Shown piece by piece: positions 25,856 through 25,973 of a DNA stretch of 25,973 bases. This stretch comes from a virus, in the IMG/VR virus record IMGVR_UViG_3300047455_000105, positions 1 to 25,973 of that record; one strand, 5' to 3'. Below the pieces are notes generated by a model that worked only from the letters and a program-made list of their open reading frames with translations, was not told where the DNA came from and ran no database searches. Position numbers and translations under genes: made by a program. Position 1 is the stretch's first letter. Each line of letters opens with the position of its first letter.

Positions 25856-25973
25856 GGAAGAGAGAGCAGGGCATACCAAAGCGCCATGAATCGAGGCAGA
25901 TGCCTCGACGTGGTACACACTGCCGCGACTTGCCGCCATGGCCCAATGACAGACTTGAATGGTCAATTGTGGC
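25852..25973 (+). CDS. Possible partial gene running off the right edge
   Basis: An ATG overlapping the previous stop (ATGA) opens a frame with no stop for 40 codons to the window edge. It begins MRKREQGIPKRHESRQMPRR and contains RDLPPWPNDRLEWSIV. There is no Shine-Dalgarno sequence, and a perfect palindrome at 25891-25908 lies inside, so it may instead be non-coding. Real coding status cannot be decided from this fragment. Confidence 0.35.
   Translation, partial: MRKREQGIPKRHESRQMPRRGTHCRDLPPWPNDRLEWSIV
25891..25908. repeat. Palindrome TCGAGGCA-GA-TGCCTCGA
   Basis: 8-bp perfect arms with a 2-bp centre, the same geometry as the palindrome at 25464-25481 but a different sequence. It could be a regulator site for whatever gene follows to the right, or an RNA hairpin. 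Confidence 0.45.

Overview
The window is a large piece of a temperate double-stranded DNA bacteriophage genome, most likely a short-tailed (podovirus-like) phage of a Gram-negative, probably gammaproteobacterial host. The support is: a lipoprotein with a lipobox, a Sec-type secreted protein, a tRNA-Asn-derived attP, strong GGAGG ribosome binding sites, and a virion module made of a tail-hub protein followed by a run of ejection-type proteins. Because phage genes lie on both sides of the tRNA-Asn fragment, the sequence looks like an unintegrated (circular or circularly permuted) phage genome rather than an integrated prophage. No terminase, portal, capsid, lysis or DNA polymerase gene is recognisable here, so the window is only part of the genome.

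Layout. (1) 1-10247, plus strand: late virion genes, tightly packed with ATGA/TAATG overlaps. They are the end of a preceding gene, small proteins, a putative virion lipoprotein with a Thr-rich and very acidic tail, a tail-fibre-type protein ending in an S74 intramolecular chaperone domain, a tail hub/stabilisation-type protein, a GNAT-like protein, and five large or low-complexity proteins that look like internal/ejection proteins. The last of these carries an ADP-ribosyltransferase-like polyvalent domain. (2) 10248-10472: attP, comprising the 3' part of tRNA-Asn(GUU) flanked by an inverted repeat. (3) 10473-23975, minus strand: an almost gap-free leftward early/middle operon. From distal to proximal it holds the tyrosine integrase, a DUF4224 protein, an overlapping 33-aa membrane peptide, an SSB-like protein, a Sak-type single-strand annealing protein, a DUF3310 protein, a PD-(D/E)xK nuclease, a metallophosphoesterase, an HNH endonuclease, a B12-dependent class II ribonucleotide reductase, a minimal sigma-70-family factor, a DnaB-like helicase/ATPase, a CsrA-like protein and many small accessory proteins. 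(4) 23994-24799: about 800 bp without a convincing gene, full of perfect hairpins. (5) 24800-25973, plus strand: a Cro/C1-type HTH repressor, a 336-bp regulatory gap with a palindrome lying inside a promoter-like sequence, a small secreted protein, and the start of a possible further gene.

How it fits together. The HTH protein probably controls lysogeny. The leftward operon supplies nucleotides (RNR), replication (helicase), recombination (annealing protein, SSB-like protein, nucleases) and integration. The phage sigma factor is the obvious candidate for switching transcription to late genes, and the CsrA-like protein for post-transcriptional control. Ten genes of the leftward operon share an extended Shine-Dalgarno element, CCTG(A/T)GGAGGG (one of them differing at the final base). 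It is kept as nucleotide sequence whether it lies in non-coding DNA, overlaps a stop codon, or encodes the end of the upstream protein. Its coexistence with a CsrA-like, GGA-binding-type protein is the most intriguing regulatory hypothesis in the window. The second is that the ~800-nt hairpin-rich stretch acts as a long leader or replication origin.
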